Positions 45,262 through 53,577 of a stretch of DNA of 64,000 bases are shown here, piece after piece. Position 1 is the first letter of the stretch; each line of letters begins with the position of its first letter. Origin of the DNA: Paenibacillus alkalitolerans (GTDB lineage: Bacteria; Bacillota; Bacilli; Paenibacillales; YIM-B00363); the NCBI RefSeq assembly GCF_016482785.1, contig NZ_JAEMXM010000014.1, positions 82,938 to 146,937 of the forward strand, read 5' to 3'. The notes beneath the pieces are model-generated. The model saw only the letters and a program-made list of their open reading frames with translations. It was not told where the DNA came from and ran no database searches. Both the position numbers and the translations under genes were made by a program.

Positions 45262-46770
45262 ATGAGCTTGGCGGCCGGAAACCGGATCCCGCATCGCGAG
45301 GCTTTGCTGAAAGCGGAGCAATCGATAGCTAAAATCAAAGATGCGGTAAGCAGAGATTTGACGCGGCTGAAGTATCATTTTATGGCGCCAGCCTACTGGA
45401 TCAACGATCCGAACGGGCTTATCTTTTACAAAGGGGAATACCACCTCTTCTATCAGCATTATCCGTACGGCGCGGAATGGGGCTCCATGCACTGGGGACA
45501 CGCGAAAAGCAAGGATTTGGTCCACTGGGAGCATTTGCCGATCGCCCTTGCGCCGAGCGAGCCGTATGATCTGCATGAGCGGGGAGGCTGTTTTTCGGGC
45601 AGCGCGGTTGACGACAATGGAGTGCTTACCGTTCTGTACACGGGCACGATCATCCAAGAGGACGGCACGGTTGTCCAATCCCAATGTGTTGCGACCAGCG
45701 AGGACGGCATCACGTTTCAAAAGTACGAAGGGAACCCTGTTATTCCCGGCCCGCCGGAAGACGGCTCGGCCGCCTTCCGCGACCCCAAGGTCTGGAAGCA
45801 TGGAGACTCCTGGTACATGGTGGTCGGTTCCCGGAAGGGCGATATCGGAAAGGCGCTCCTGTACCGGTCGCCGGACCTCCGCAGATGGGATTATGCAGGC
45901 GTGCTGGCCGAGAGCGACGGGACGATGGGGTATATGTGGGAGTGTCCGGATTTCTTTCCGCTCGGCGACCGGTATGTCCTGATGTTTTCGCCGATGGGCA
46001 TGGGCCTTCACAAAACGGTCTACCTCGTAGGGGACATGGATTATACCACCGGCCGGTTTGTTTGGGATACTATGGGAGATGTGGACTTTGGCTTCGAGTA
46101 TTATGCGCCTCAGTCCTTCCTTGACGGGCAAGGACGGCGCATCATCATCGGATGGCTGAATGCCTGGGACTGGATGCCCTGGTTCAAAAACTTCGGCCCG
46201 ACGGCGAAAAACCATTGGTGCGGCGCCATGTCGCTTCCGCGGGTTGTGGAGCTCGACAAGAATGGAAGGCTGAAATTTACGCCGGTCGAAGAGCTTGGGG
46301 TCCTTCGAAGAGACAGTTACCATCGCGAAAAACTTGTTGTCCGGCCGGGCGTACGGACGCTGCCGGACTATGTAGGCAGTGACTGTCTTGAAATTAAGGT
46401 AGAATTTCAACTGGACGGAAGTTCGGCGGAAGAGGTCGGCCTCATTCTTAGAGCCGCCAAGGATCGGAATAAGCAGACGCTTCTTGTTTACAACCGTACA
46501 ACCAATGAGCTCCGCTTGGACCGCACGCAATCCGACGGATGGAGCGAAGGTATCCAAACCTCCCTGTTGGAGAGGTCCGGGAGCGATCCGCTGCGCCTTC
46601 ACATTTTTGTCGATACCAGCGTTATCGAAGTATATACGGATGACTATCGTACCGTAATGACGAACAATATTTATCCCGATCCTGCTAACGTGGATCTGGA
46701 CATCTTTGCCGAGGGCGGTTCCGTTACGGTTAACTCCATCGATATATGGAAGCTGCTGTCTGCTTGGTGA
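45262..46770 (+). CDS. Glycoside hydrolase family 32 fructosidase
   Basis: 502 residues, cytoplasmic. Five-bladed propeller with nucleophile Asp ~49 in WINDPNG, transition-state Asp ~175 in FRDPKVW and acid/base Glu ~227 in WECPDFFP; C-terminal beta-sandwich (~340-500; DTSVIEVYTDD). It should hydrolyse terminal fructose from sucrose-type or fructan oligosaccharides, or from products of the GH172 enzyme. ATG follows AAGGGGGATAACC. Last gene of the operon. Confidence 0.92.
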   Translation: MSLAAGNRIPHREALLKAEQSIAKIKDAVSRDLTRLKYHFMAPAYWINDPNGLIFYKGEYHLFYQHYPYGAEWGSMHWGHAKSKDLVHWEHLPIALAPSEPYDLHERGGCFSGSAVDDNGVLTVLYTGTIIQEDGTVVQSQCVATSEDGITFQKYEGNPVIPGPPEDGSAAFRDPKVWKHGDSWYMVVGSRKGDIGKALLYRSPDLRRWDYAGVLAESDGTMGYMWECPDFFPLGDRYVLMFSPMGMGLHKTVYLVGDMDYTTGRFVWDTMGDVDFGFEYYAPQSFLDGQGRRIIIGWLNAWDWMPWFKNFGPTAKNHWCGAMSLPRVVELDKNGRLKFTPVEELGVLRRDSYHREKLVVRPGVRTLPDYVGSDCLEIKVEFQLDGSSAEEVGLILRAAKDRNKQTLLVYNRTTNELRLDRTQSDGWSEGIQTSLLERSGSDPLRLHIFVDTSVIEVYTDDYRTVMTNNIYPDPANVDLDIFAEGGSVTVNSIDIWKLLSAW

Positions 46771-46808
46771 TCCCGTTCACTGTTCAAAAAGTCAATACGG
46801 GAGCGATT

Positions 46809-47669
46809 TCAAATCCGCAGCCATTTGTTTCGGTATGTGCGGGGTGAGGTGCCGGTGAGTTTCTTGAACGTTTTGCCGAAATGGGAAAAGTTATCGAAGC
46901 CGACGAATGAGGCAATGTCGATAATTTTCATATCGGTTTCGCGCAGCAGCCGCTGCGCTTCCCTCACCCTCGCTAAATTCAAATACAAGGTAAACGGAAA
47001 TCCGGTTTTCTCCTTGAACATCCGGCTTAAATAATAAGGACTGATGAAGAAGCGCTCCGCCACTGACTGCAGCGAGAGCGGTTCGGCGTAATTCGTATTG
47101 ATATGGCGGACGATCTCCGTCATTTTTTCGTTCAAGGAGGATGGCTGGCCGTCATCGCTCTCTTCCATTTCATGAACCGAGCGGGCGGCAAGCAGCAGCA
47201 GCTCGGCCGCAGTATGGATCAGAGACAAAACAAAGCCGAACGGGCGATCCTTTAATTCGCTTAACAGCTTTAAGGAGAGCCGTTGAGCTTCAAGCTGCCG
47301 CTGCATGGAAAAGCGGAATACGGGACGTCCGGAGGAGAAGGCGGCCAATAAGGAATCGGCCTCTTGTCCGAATTGGCGGCGTGCGAAGCTCTCATCGAAA
47401 TAGATGACGATGCGCTCATGATCGGGAACGCCAAGGTCCGTCGTCTTATGAATTTCGTACCGGTCGATCAGAACCAGATCCCCCTTCCGGATGTCATACG
47501 TCCGGTCCTTGATAAAATAGGACCTCTCTCCGCTAAGCAAGTAGTACATTTCATAATATGGATGCATGTGGTTGCTTCCCATTGTATAGTGGCCTGATCG
47601 CTTGACATACTCCACGCAAAACGGACCGCCCATCTTTCCGTACGATAATATTTCCGGCAAAGGATGCAT
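46809..47669 (-). CDS. AraC-family regulator (cupin plus HTH)
   Basis: 286 residues from the ATG at 47669 with CGAGGTGAACAAGC before it; the longer frame upstream covers the divergent promoter. Sensor (~20-140; MHPYYEMYYLLSGERSYFIK, LVLIDRYEIHKT) and double HTH (~185-284; LSLQSVAERFFISPYYLSRM and IIDIASFVGFDNFSHFGKTF). It faces away from the Gfo/Idh/MocA gene, the probable target, and converges with the GH32 gene. Confidence 0.9.
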   Translation of the reverse strand: MHPLPEILSYGKMGGPFCVEYVKRSGHYTMGSNHMHPYYEMYYLLSGERSYFIKDRTYDIRKGDLVLIDRYEIHKTTDLGVPDHERIVIYFDESFARRQFGQEADSLLAAFSSGRPVFRFSMQRQLEAQRLSLKLLSELKDRPFGFVLSLIHTAAELLLLAARSVHEMEESDDGQPSSLNEKMTEIVRHINTNYAEPLSLQSVAERFFISPYYLSRMFKEKTGFPFTLYLNLARVREAQRLLRETDMKIIDIASFVGFDNFSHFGKTFKKLTGTSPRTYRNKWLRI

Positions 47670-47803
47670 TGCTTGTTCACCTCGAAACAAAGTATAGCAA
47701 AATTTGCGGTGTTTTTGGATAATTCGGCAAAAATAGCGGGGATTTATATATAATTTTGCGATATTCTTACTATATAAATTTTTTTGCAAAGGGTGCATTG
47801 ACG

Positions 47804-49093
47804 ATGAGCAAAAAGAAGTACGTTCAAGTCGGGGTCGGTGGAAGAGCGGAGTTTTTTTACGGCGCGATAGCGAAGAGCTTCCGGGACACATCCGAGCTGC
47901 TGGCCTTCTGCGATATCAACCAAACCCGCATGGATTACGCCAACAAGCTTCTTGTGGAAAAGTACGATTATCGCGCAGTGTCCACTTATAAATCGGACGA
48001 GTTCGACCGGATGATCGAGACCGAGAAGCCGGACTACGTCATCGTTACAAGCATTGACCGAACGCATCATACTTACATTATTCGAGCGCTCGAGCTTGGC
48101 TGCGACGTCATCACGGAGAAGCCGATGACGGTCGACGAAGAGAAATGCCAAGAGATCCTCGACGCTGTAGAGCGGACCGGCCGCAATGTGCGCGTGACGT
48201 TCAATTACCGGTACGCCCCTCATCATACGAAAGCGCGCGAGCTTATCATGGACGGGGCAATCGGCGACGTTCATTCGATCCATTTCGAATGGCTGCTCAA
48301 TACGAAGCACGGCGCGGATTATTTCCGCCGCTGGCACCGTGACAAGCGCAACAGCGGGGGGCTGCTCGTTCATAAATCGACGCATCACTTCGATCTGGTG
48401 AATTTCTGGATCGGATCCCAACCGGAATCCGTATTCGCATTCGGCGATCTGCTGTTCTACGGCCGAGAAAATGCGGAAAAACGCGGTATGACGAAGTTTT
48501 ATACGCGCGCAACGGGGAATCCGAACGCGCAGGAAGATCCTTTCGCACTTCATTTGGACAAAAATCCGCATTTGAAGGCGATGTATCTTGATGCGGAAGT
48601 AGAAGACGGCTACCAGCGCGATCAAAGCGTGTTTGGCGACGGCATCAATATCGAGGATACGATGGGCGTGCTCGTCCGCTACCGGAATAAAGCGATCTTG
48701 ACGTATTCGCTCAATGCGTACTTGCCGTGGGAAGGATACCGGATTGCGTTCAACGGCAGCAAGGGCCGGATTGAAATGACGATCGTGGAGCAGTCCTACG
48801 TCAATTCCGGCGGGGATAAGGCGTTGGAAGGAGCGTTGAAAAACAAATCGATTTACGTGTTCCCGATGTTCGGCGCCCCTTATGAGGTGCATGTAGAGGA
48901 AGGCAAGGGGGGACACGGCGGCGGCGATCCGGTGCTGCTGAACGATATTTTCGGAACGCCGGCGGAGGACAAATTCCAGCGCGCCGCCAACCATGTCGAC
49001 GGCGCCCGTTCGATCCTGACCGGCATTGCTGCCAACCGTTCCATCCGGACGGGCCAAGCCGTCAAGATCGGCGACTTGGTGCGGTTTCACTAA
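47804..49093 (+). CDS. Gfo/Idh/MocA-family NAD(P)-dependent oxidoreductase
   Basis: 429 residues from the ATG at 47804 (AAAGGGTGCATTGACG upstream). Rossmann start KYVQVGVGGRAEFFYGAI, EKPM motif at ~105-108, and the catalytic-side HKSTHHFDLVNFW with conserved His residues. It is longer than usual (about 350) because of insertions near ~240-290. It oxidises or reduces a sugar or cyclitol ring; the substrate is unknown. A relic of a near-identical gene end sits at 38481, showing a paralogue once existed next to island 3. Confidence 0.9.
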   Translation: MSKKKYVQVGVGGRAEFFYGAIAKSFRDTSELLAFCDINQTRMDYANKLLVEKYDYRAVSTYKSDEFDRMIETEKPDYVIVTSIDRTHHTYIIRALELGCDVITEKPMTVDEEKCQEILDAVERTGRNVRVTFNYRYAPHHTKARELIMDGAIGDVHSIHFEWLLNTKHGADYFRRWHRDKRNSGGLLVHKSTHHFDLVNFWIGSQPESVFAFGDLLFYGRENAEKRGMTKFYTRATGNPNAQEDPFALHLDKNPHLKAMYLDAEVEDGYQRDQSVFGDGINIEDTMGVLVRYRNKAILTYSLNAYLPWEGYRIAFNGSKGRIEMTIVEQSYVNSGGDKALEGALKNKSIYVFPMFGAPYEVHVEEGKGGHGGGDPVLLNDIFGTPAEDKFQRAANHVDGARSILTGIAANRSIRTGQAVKIGDLVRFH

Positions 49094-49106
49094 AGAATTC
49101 AAGCGA

Positions 49107-49137
49107 AAGGGAGTCCGCTAATTTAGGGACTCCCTTG
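49107..49137 (+). terminator. Terminator after the oxidoreductase gene
   Basis: AAGGGAGTCC-gctaattta-GGGACTCCCTT: a perfect stem, 14 bases past the stop. Confidence 0.8.
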
Positions 49138-49264
49138 GCGGATACGGCTGCGTATTTTTGTTAAGCCGGGCATGGTTAAATTGAAGAAAGCTGGTCAAAA
49201 TAGGAGAAGCGGGATATTTTTGAACCGCATATTTTAGGCAAATAACTGAAATGAAGGAGCTATT

Positions 49265-49498
49265 ATGGATTACGATCACAATCACAATGAAATCGATTGC
49301 GCTGTGAACCGGGACGAGATAAGGAGCACCCTTCAACAATCGTTTGAGGTTGAAACTGAAATGTTGCGGACTTACACCATTCTTGCCGAGCGAGTTCACA
49401 ATGACGATGAGTTGAAAATTCGTCTTCAAAATTTCGCTCAAGGCAACGCTAAGCGTTCCAGAGAACTGATGCACGAGTTAAGGAAATACGACGAATAA
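49265..49498 (+). CDS. Small helical protein of unknown function
   Basis: 77 residues, ATG seven bases after AAGGAGC, an excellent ribosome-binding site, and followed by a clear terminator, so very likely a real gene. The N-terminus is His/Asp/Asn-rich (MDYDHNHNEID). The rest predicts two amphipathic helices (VETEMLRTYTILAERVHNDD and ELKIRLQNFAQGNAKRSREL) with E..ML..Y..LAE spacing reminiscent of half a ferritin-like four-helix bundle; that resemblance is weak. No function can be assigned. Confidence 0.7.
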   Translation: MDYDHNHNEIDCAVNRDEIRSTLQQSFEVETEMLRTYTILAERVHNDDELKIRLQNFAQGNAKRSRELMHELRKYDE

Positions 49499-49505
49499 AA
49501 ATGAA

Positions 49506-49541
49506 AAACAGTCCGGTCGGCCATCGCCTCCGGACTGTTTA
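49506..49541 (+). terminator. Terminator after the small helical protein gene
   Basis: AAACAGTCCGG ... CCGGACTGTTT with a 13-base loop. It serves the plus-strand gene and sits just beyond the 3' end of the minus-strand pseudogene. Confidence 0.75.
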
Positions 49542-49935
49542 CCTATCCGCTGCAACCCGAAATCCGCAGTTGCTGGTCGAGCTGTCGGGTGTGTTCGAGC
49601 TGCGGGCTGCAACCCGGTACCTGTTGCAATAGGAACGGTGACACAAGAAGGAGCCGCCGCGCATCGACTTGCGTCCCGTCGGCTTCTCATAATGTGGATT
49701 ATGCTCCTTCGTTTTCCGTTTTATAGCCCGTTTCCTCCACAAATACCGTAAAATCCGCATTGGTTACGGCATAAGGCGCAATCGCAAACGCATCCAACGT
49801 TATTCGCCGGACCGGACCCTCCCCGTCTTGGGGAAAACTTTCTGCGCTATTCGTGCCCATTAGAAAAGTTCCGCCGGTGATGTCCAATGACATTAATGGA
49901 ATATCCCCGTTTCTTCTCGATTTGTTCAATGGCAA
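49539..49935 (-). pseudogene. Formylglycine-generating enzyme (SUMF1/EgtB-type) gene with a large internal deletion
   Basis: On the minus strand the first part (49935 to ~49700) reads LDITGGTFLMGTNSAESFPQ and [20 protein letters not shown], the N-terminus of a sulfatase-modifying factor protein. A stop follows, and in another frame (~49695 to 49539) the C-terminus appears: [20 protein letters not shown] and [15 protein letters not shown]. About 170 central residues are missing. The two Cys of the copper/thiol active site remain in the C-terminal piece, but the protein cannot be made whole. No sulfatase gene is nearby. Confidence 0.85.
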
Positions 49936-49988
49936 CCTTTGTTCTCCAGAACCTTGTTAATACTTACCTATTATATTTACTTTGACTT

Positions 49989-50777
49989 CTACTGATTAAC
50001 TTCTTTAATAATAATATCTAAAAACTCGTTTTTCCCATACTTTTCTCTCCATGGATAATGCCCACACCTCTTTATAACATCATATGTGCACTGTATTCCA
50101 TATTCCTCAAATGGTTCTAATACACCTTTTATTTCATGAGAATCGTAATCACCATGGATTACATGAATTGGTACATCAATTTCTTTCATTATATTCATAA
50201 GTTCACCTGTTTTTCTTAGGTTCGATGCCTCATTCCATATACTATTAAACATTTGAAAACTTGCCTCACCAATTGTTGAATATTCATTTCCTACAAATTC
50301 GTAAGTATCTATTTTTGCCATCAATTTCCCAAATTTAAACATAACTTCATCTTTATTAGAGAGATCATTTGATATAAAGTCTTTCATCAATAAATCATAT
50401 TCACTCTTTTCATCTTTACTTAATCGACTAAGACGCCGATCACTAAACTCTTTTACATACCTTGTATCAAAGCTACCGCTACCAACTAAAATGATTTTTT
50501 CTACTTTATCAGGATAATTATGCGCATATAAACAAACCAGCCATGCTCCCCATGAATGACCTAATAGTGCAACTTTATTTTTACAGGTTTTTGTAATATA
50601 TTTATTCATGTCCTCTATCAATTCTTTAATACTAAGTTTAGATTGATTGATCTCAAGAATTCCTAAATCCTTTGACAGCATTACAGCTAAATCCTTTAAA
50701 CTACCTCTCGCTCCTGGTCCACCATGTACAAGTACCAAGCTAACTTCTTTTCTTCCATAAACGTTGTATTCGTTCAT
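49989..50777 (-). CDS. Alpha/beta hydrolase (proline iminopeptidase-like)
   Basis: 262 residues from the ATG preceded by GGAGGAAAT. Oxyanion region LVLVHGGPGARGS, nucleophile elbow GHSWGAW (Ser ~89), acid in VIHGDYDSHE, and His in KRCGHYPWREKYG. HGGPG plus GxSWG is typical of the S33 peptidase/iminopeptidase group, but substrate range varies. Base composition is clearly more AT-rich (AAT, TTA, ATA codons) than all neighbours, which suggests recent acquisition from a low-GC Bacillus-like source. Confidence 0.85.
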   Translation of the reverse strand: MNEYNVYGRKEVSLVLVHGGPGARGSLKDLAVMLSKDLGILEINQSKLSIKELIEDMNKYITKTCKNKVALLGHSWGAWLVCLYAHNYPDKVEKIILVGSGSFDTRYVKEFSDRRLSRLSKDEKSEYDLLMKDFISNDLSNKDEVMFKFGKLMAKIDTYEFVGNEYSTIGEASFQMFNSIWNEASNLRKTGELMNIMKEIDVPIHVIHGDYDSHEIKGVLEPFEEYGIQCTYDVIKRCGHYPWREKYGKNEFLDIIIKEVNQ

Positions 50778-50911
50778 ATTTCCTCCGTAGTTGCTGCACA
50801 TTCGTAAAGTTTAGCTGCCGCCGAGCGTAACTAGAACTGCCACAATTGGAACACTCCATTTTATCTGTCCCTTATCTCCTGAATATTCAACTATGCTGTC
50901 CATTAGCTCAA

Positions 50912-50952
50912 TGAAAACAGAGAGCAGCTGCCGCGGAAATCTGCTCCCTGGA
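50912..50952 (-). terminator. Probable terminator of the acetyltransferase-HAD transcript
   Basis: On the minus strand GGGAGCAG ... CTGCTCTC is followed by TGTTTTC, about 130 bases after the HAD stop. The rest of the 307-base gap (50778-51084) shows no gene. Confidence 0.55.
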
Positions 50953-51084
50953 TCGTTTCGGCTGATTTTTGTTGATCTCCTGCCCAGAATATTGAATACA
51001 TGTAAACAATGTGCAGGCCTTTATATTTCAAGGGTTTTTCACATGCTCATTTAGATAACTGACACTACGCTGATACTACCCCTG

Positions 51085-51723
51085 CTAGCAAACCTGTTCG
51101 ATATATTGTTTGAACTCTTCAACGCTGGAAAACAACCAATCGGGCCGTAGAGCCTGGAGTTGTTCCTTATCGGCGGTATCCGCCCATGCCGCAGCAATGA
51201 TTGGAACCTTGGCTTCTCTTGCCGCCATAATATCGCTCGGAGCATCGCCGACGTATAAGCTTTCCTTGGGAGAAATCCGAAGCTGTTCCAAAACATTCAT
51301 GATCCCCTGCACTTTCCTAGGTCCCTTTGGAGAGCCGGTTTCGATTATTTCGAAATAAGACCGAATGCCATATACCGACAAAGTGATCTCTGTGCTCCGC
51401 TCTCCCTTTCCAGTGACCATAGCCAGGTGTACGTTCCTGTTCTTTGCAAATTCAAGAACTTCGATGATCCCATCAAAAGGAGCTTCGCACATTACATGCA
51501 AATCACTGTAGTATTTGATATAATCTTCGATTCCTTCATCAAAATGATCTGGAATCAGGGCACGGACCGTCCCTTCTTCAGAAGGGCCGAAAGTGTCAAT
51601 GATCTCTCGATCACTCAAAGTCCTACCGGCCAGTGGTTCTATCGATTTCTTAAATGCCGCAATACACAAAGGCAGCGTATTTCCGATCGTGCCGTCAAGA
51701 TCGAATATGATGCATTTAATCAT
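51085..51723 (-). CDS. HAD-superfamily hydrolase (phosphoglycolate phosphatase-like)
   Basis: 212 residues. Motif I FDLDGTIGNT (nucleophile Asp9), helical cap (~16-80), motif II MVTGKGERS, motif III Lys in GSPKGPRK and motif IV YVGDAPSDIMAAR. This is the subfamily IA pattern of small-molecule phosphatases. The gene starts eight bases before the end of the acetyltransferase gene, so the two are coupled. Substrate unknown; a sugar phosphate is plausible next to a sugar acetyltransferase. Confidence 0.9.
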   Translation of the reverse strand: MIKCIIFDLDGTIGNTLPLCIAAFKKSIEPLAGRTLSDREIIDTFGPSEEGTVRALIPDHFDEGIEDYIKYYSDLHVMCEAPFDGIIEVLEFAKNRNVHLAMVTGKGERSTEITLSVYGIRSYFEIIETGSPKGPRKVQGIMNVLEQLRISPKESLYVGDAPSDIMAAREAKVPIIAAAWADTADKEQLQALRPDWLFSSVEEFKQYIEQVC

Positions 51724-52324
51724 GTTTTACCTCCTCTAAGAACCGAATTACTTTGCACGGATTGCCAACCGCCACACAATTAGATGGAATCGACTTGGTC
51801 ACGACGCTCCCGGCGCCTATTACTGTGTTGTCGCCAATTGTCACCCCGGGTAAAATGATCGCACCCCCGCCGATCCATACATTGTTTCCGATGGTTACGG
51901 GCAAAGCATATGTACGAAAAAACGGTTTTTCCGATGCGGGATCCCAATGATGAACTAATCTTTCATTTGTCGGTACCGGGTGTGTAGCCGTATATATCTG
52001 AACATTCGATGCAATCAGTACATTATTACCAATTTCTATTCGATTACAGTCCACGAACGTACAATTCATATTGATTATCACATTTGATCCAATAAATGTA
52101 TGTCTTCCATAATCACAATGAAACGGCTTGTCAATCGTAACGTTGTCTCCCATCCCACCGAACAATTCGGAAAGGATTTCTTGCCTCGCTACCGTGTCTG
52201 CAAAAGCAGTTGTATTATACGCTTCAGTAAGGTTTCGGGCCCTACGGATCATTCGGATGATTTCTTCGTCCTTACAGTCAAACAACTCGCCTCTCAAGCA
52301 TTTTTGCAGTTCACTTTCAATCAT
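51716..52324 (-). CDS. Sugar O-acetyltransferase (maltose/galactoside type, left-handed beta-helix)
   Basis: 202 residues. N-terminal helical Mac domain (~1-55), then hexapeptide repeats (IGSNVIINMNCTFVD, IGNNVLIASNVQIYTATHPV, IGNNVWIGGGAIILPGVTIG). The catalytic His is in TATHPVPTNE. It closely follows the LacA/Maa pattern: acetyl-CoA-dependent acetylation of sugars, thought to help export of non-metabolisable ones. First gene of a two-gene unit with the HAD phosphatase; AAAGGTGCG lies upstream. Confidence 0.9.
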   Translation of the reverse strand: MIESELQKCLRGELFDCKDEEIIRMIRRARNLTEAYNTTAFADTVARQEILSELFGGMGDNVTIDKPFHCDYGRHTFIGSNVIINMNCTFVDCNRIEIGNNVLIASNVQIYTATHPVPTNERLVHHWDPASEKPFFRTYALPVTIGNNVWIGGGAIILPGVTIGDNTVIGAGSVVTKSIPSNCVAVGNPCKVIRFLEEVKHD

Positions 52325-52601
52325 ACTTCATCGCACCTTTCATGTGGATTGTTCATTAAACCGTCCGGTTCCGAACGCTCGGAAAGTTGTGGGGGAGTAA
52401 ACTTCTTAATTATACCTTTTATTTTCTGGTAGTGGCTCCGGCCTAATTTAGGTATTAAGTACCCATTTTTATCGTAGACGGGTAAACCCGACTGCCCCGA
52501 TACCAGTATGTTTCATAAATAAATGGATAAACAAAGCAATTCTCATTATAATTAGAGTCATGTGTACTAATAAATTATAACAGAGAATGACAGCGCCAAA
52601 A

Positions 52602-52615
52602 TGATAGCGCTTACA
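52602..52615 (+). promoter_or_regulatory. CcpA cre site upstream of the Nif3-like gene
   Basis: TGATAGCGCTTACA matches the cre consensus TGWNANCGNTNWCA at every defined position. It is 40 bases before the start codon and downstream of AT-rich candidate -10 boxes (TATAAT near 52548, TATAAC near 52575), a position suited to roadblock repression by glucose. The 330-base gap 52325-52654 otherwise holds only the divergent promoters. Confidence 0.7.
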
Positions 52616-52654
52616 GAAGGGCTAAAAGGATTGAAAGAGAGGGAAGGGAACAAA

Positions 52655-53446
52655 ATGAGTATTACCGTACAAGACGTAATCGATGCGTTGACGTTGCCCG
52701 GCGGCAATCCGGAGGGATCGGTGGACGAGCTGCTGTCGGGCGACTGCCGAAGCGAAGTCACAGGAATTGTCGCTTGCTTCATGCCGACGCTTTCCGTGCT
52801 CGATAAAGCAGCAGAACTGGGTGCAAATTTGATCGTTGCGCATGAGGGGCTGTTCTTTTCCCACCATAAGGCAAACGTCTTCGAAGACAGCGAGGTTTTC
52901 CAAGAAAAGAAACGGCGAATCGATGCGTCGGGCGTTGCAATATATCGTTGTCATGATTATTGGCACCGCTGCATTCCGGACGGTATCACAGAAGGGCTCG
53001 TTCAGACGCTTGGGTGGGGGTCCTATATCCGGGAACGCCATCCATCGGCGACAATCGTGGAGATCCCGCCGGCCGCGGTGCGTGAGATTGCTTCCAATGT
53101 TAAGGAATGTCTCGGTGTTTCCTTTCTTAGAGCAATGGGCGATCCCGAAATGGTATGCAGGCGGATCGGGGTGTTTGCGGGATATAGAGGCGGGGGTCAG
53201 ACGGTCATTCCGCTGTTCGAGAAGGAGGGACTCGACCTTGTGCTATACGGCGAAGGTCCCGAATGGGAAACTCCGGAATACATCCGCGATTCCCTATATA
53301 TGGGGAGGCCAAGGGCGCTCATCGTACTCGGACATGGAGAAAGCGAAGAGCCCGGCATGTCCGCGCTCGCCGATCGCCTTCGCGGTATTTTTCCAAGCGT
53401 CCCTGTTCGCTACTTGAAGGAAGATTCCCTGTTCCGTATTTTATAA
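52655..53446 (+). CDS. Nif3-like dinuclear metal-centre protein
   Basis: 263 residues from ATG 52655, preceded by AGAGGGAAGGGAAC; an ATG 54 bases upstream lies within the cre site region. Metal-ligand motifs typical of the NIF3/DUF34 family: VAHEGLFFS (His-Glu), YRCHDYWHR and, near the end, LGHGESEEPGM. Members are hexameric rings with a two-metal site and have been linked to GTP cyclohydrolase-like or metal-chaperone roles; the true reaction is not settled. It precedes the island-5 AraC regulator and the cre site suggests catabolite control. Confidence 0.85.
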   Translation: MSITVQDVIDALTLPGGNPEGSVDELLSGDCRSEVTGIVACFMPTLSVLDKAAELGANLIVAHEGLFFSHHKANVFEDSEVFQEKKRRIDASGVAIYRCHDYWHRCIPDGITEGLVQTLGWGSYIRERHPSATIVEIPPAAVREIASNVKECLGVSFLRAMGDPEMVCRRIGVFAGYRGGGQTVIPLFEKEGLDLVLYGEGPEWETPEYIRDSLYMGRPRALIVLGHGESEEPGMSALADRLRGIFPSVPVRYLKEDSLFRIL

Positions 53447-53577
53447 AGAGCAAGCTCGAAAGTCCTTAAAAATACGTACACTTCGCTAAAGAAACTGTAT
53501 GGCGAGATAGTTTATAATCGATACCAAAACCAACCGGAGTAATCCGATTTGCGAAGAAAGCCGGTGATAGAACGGAC

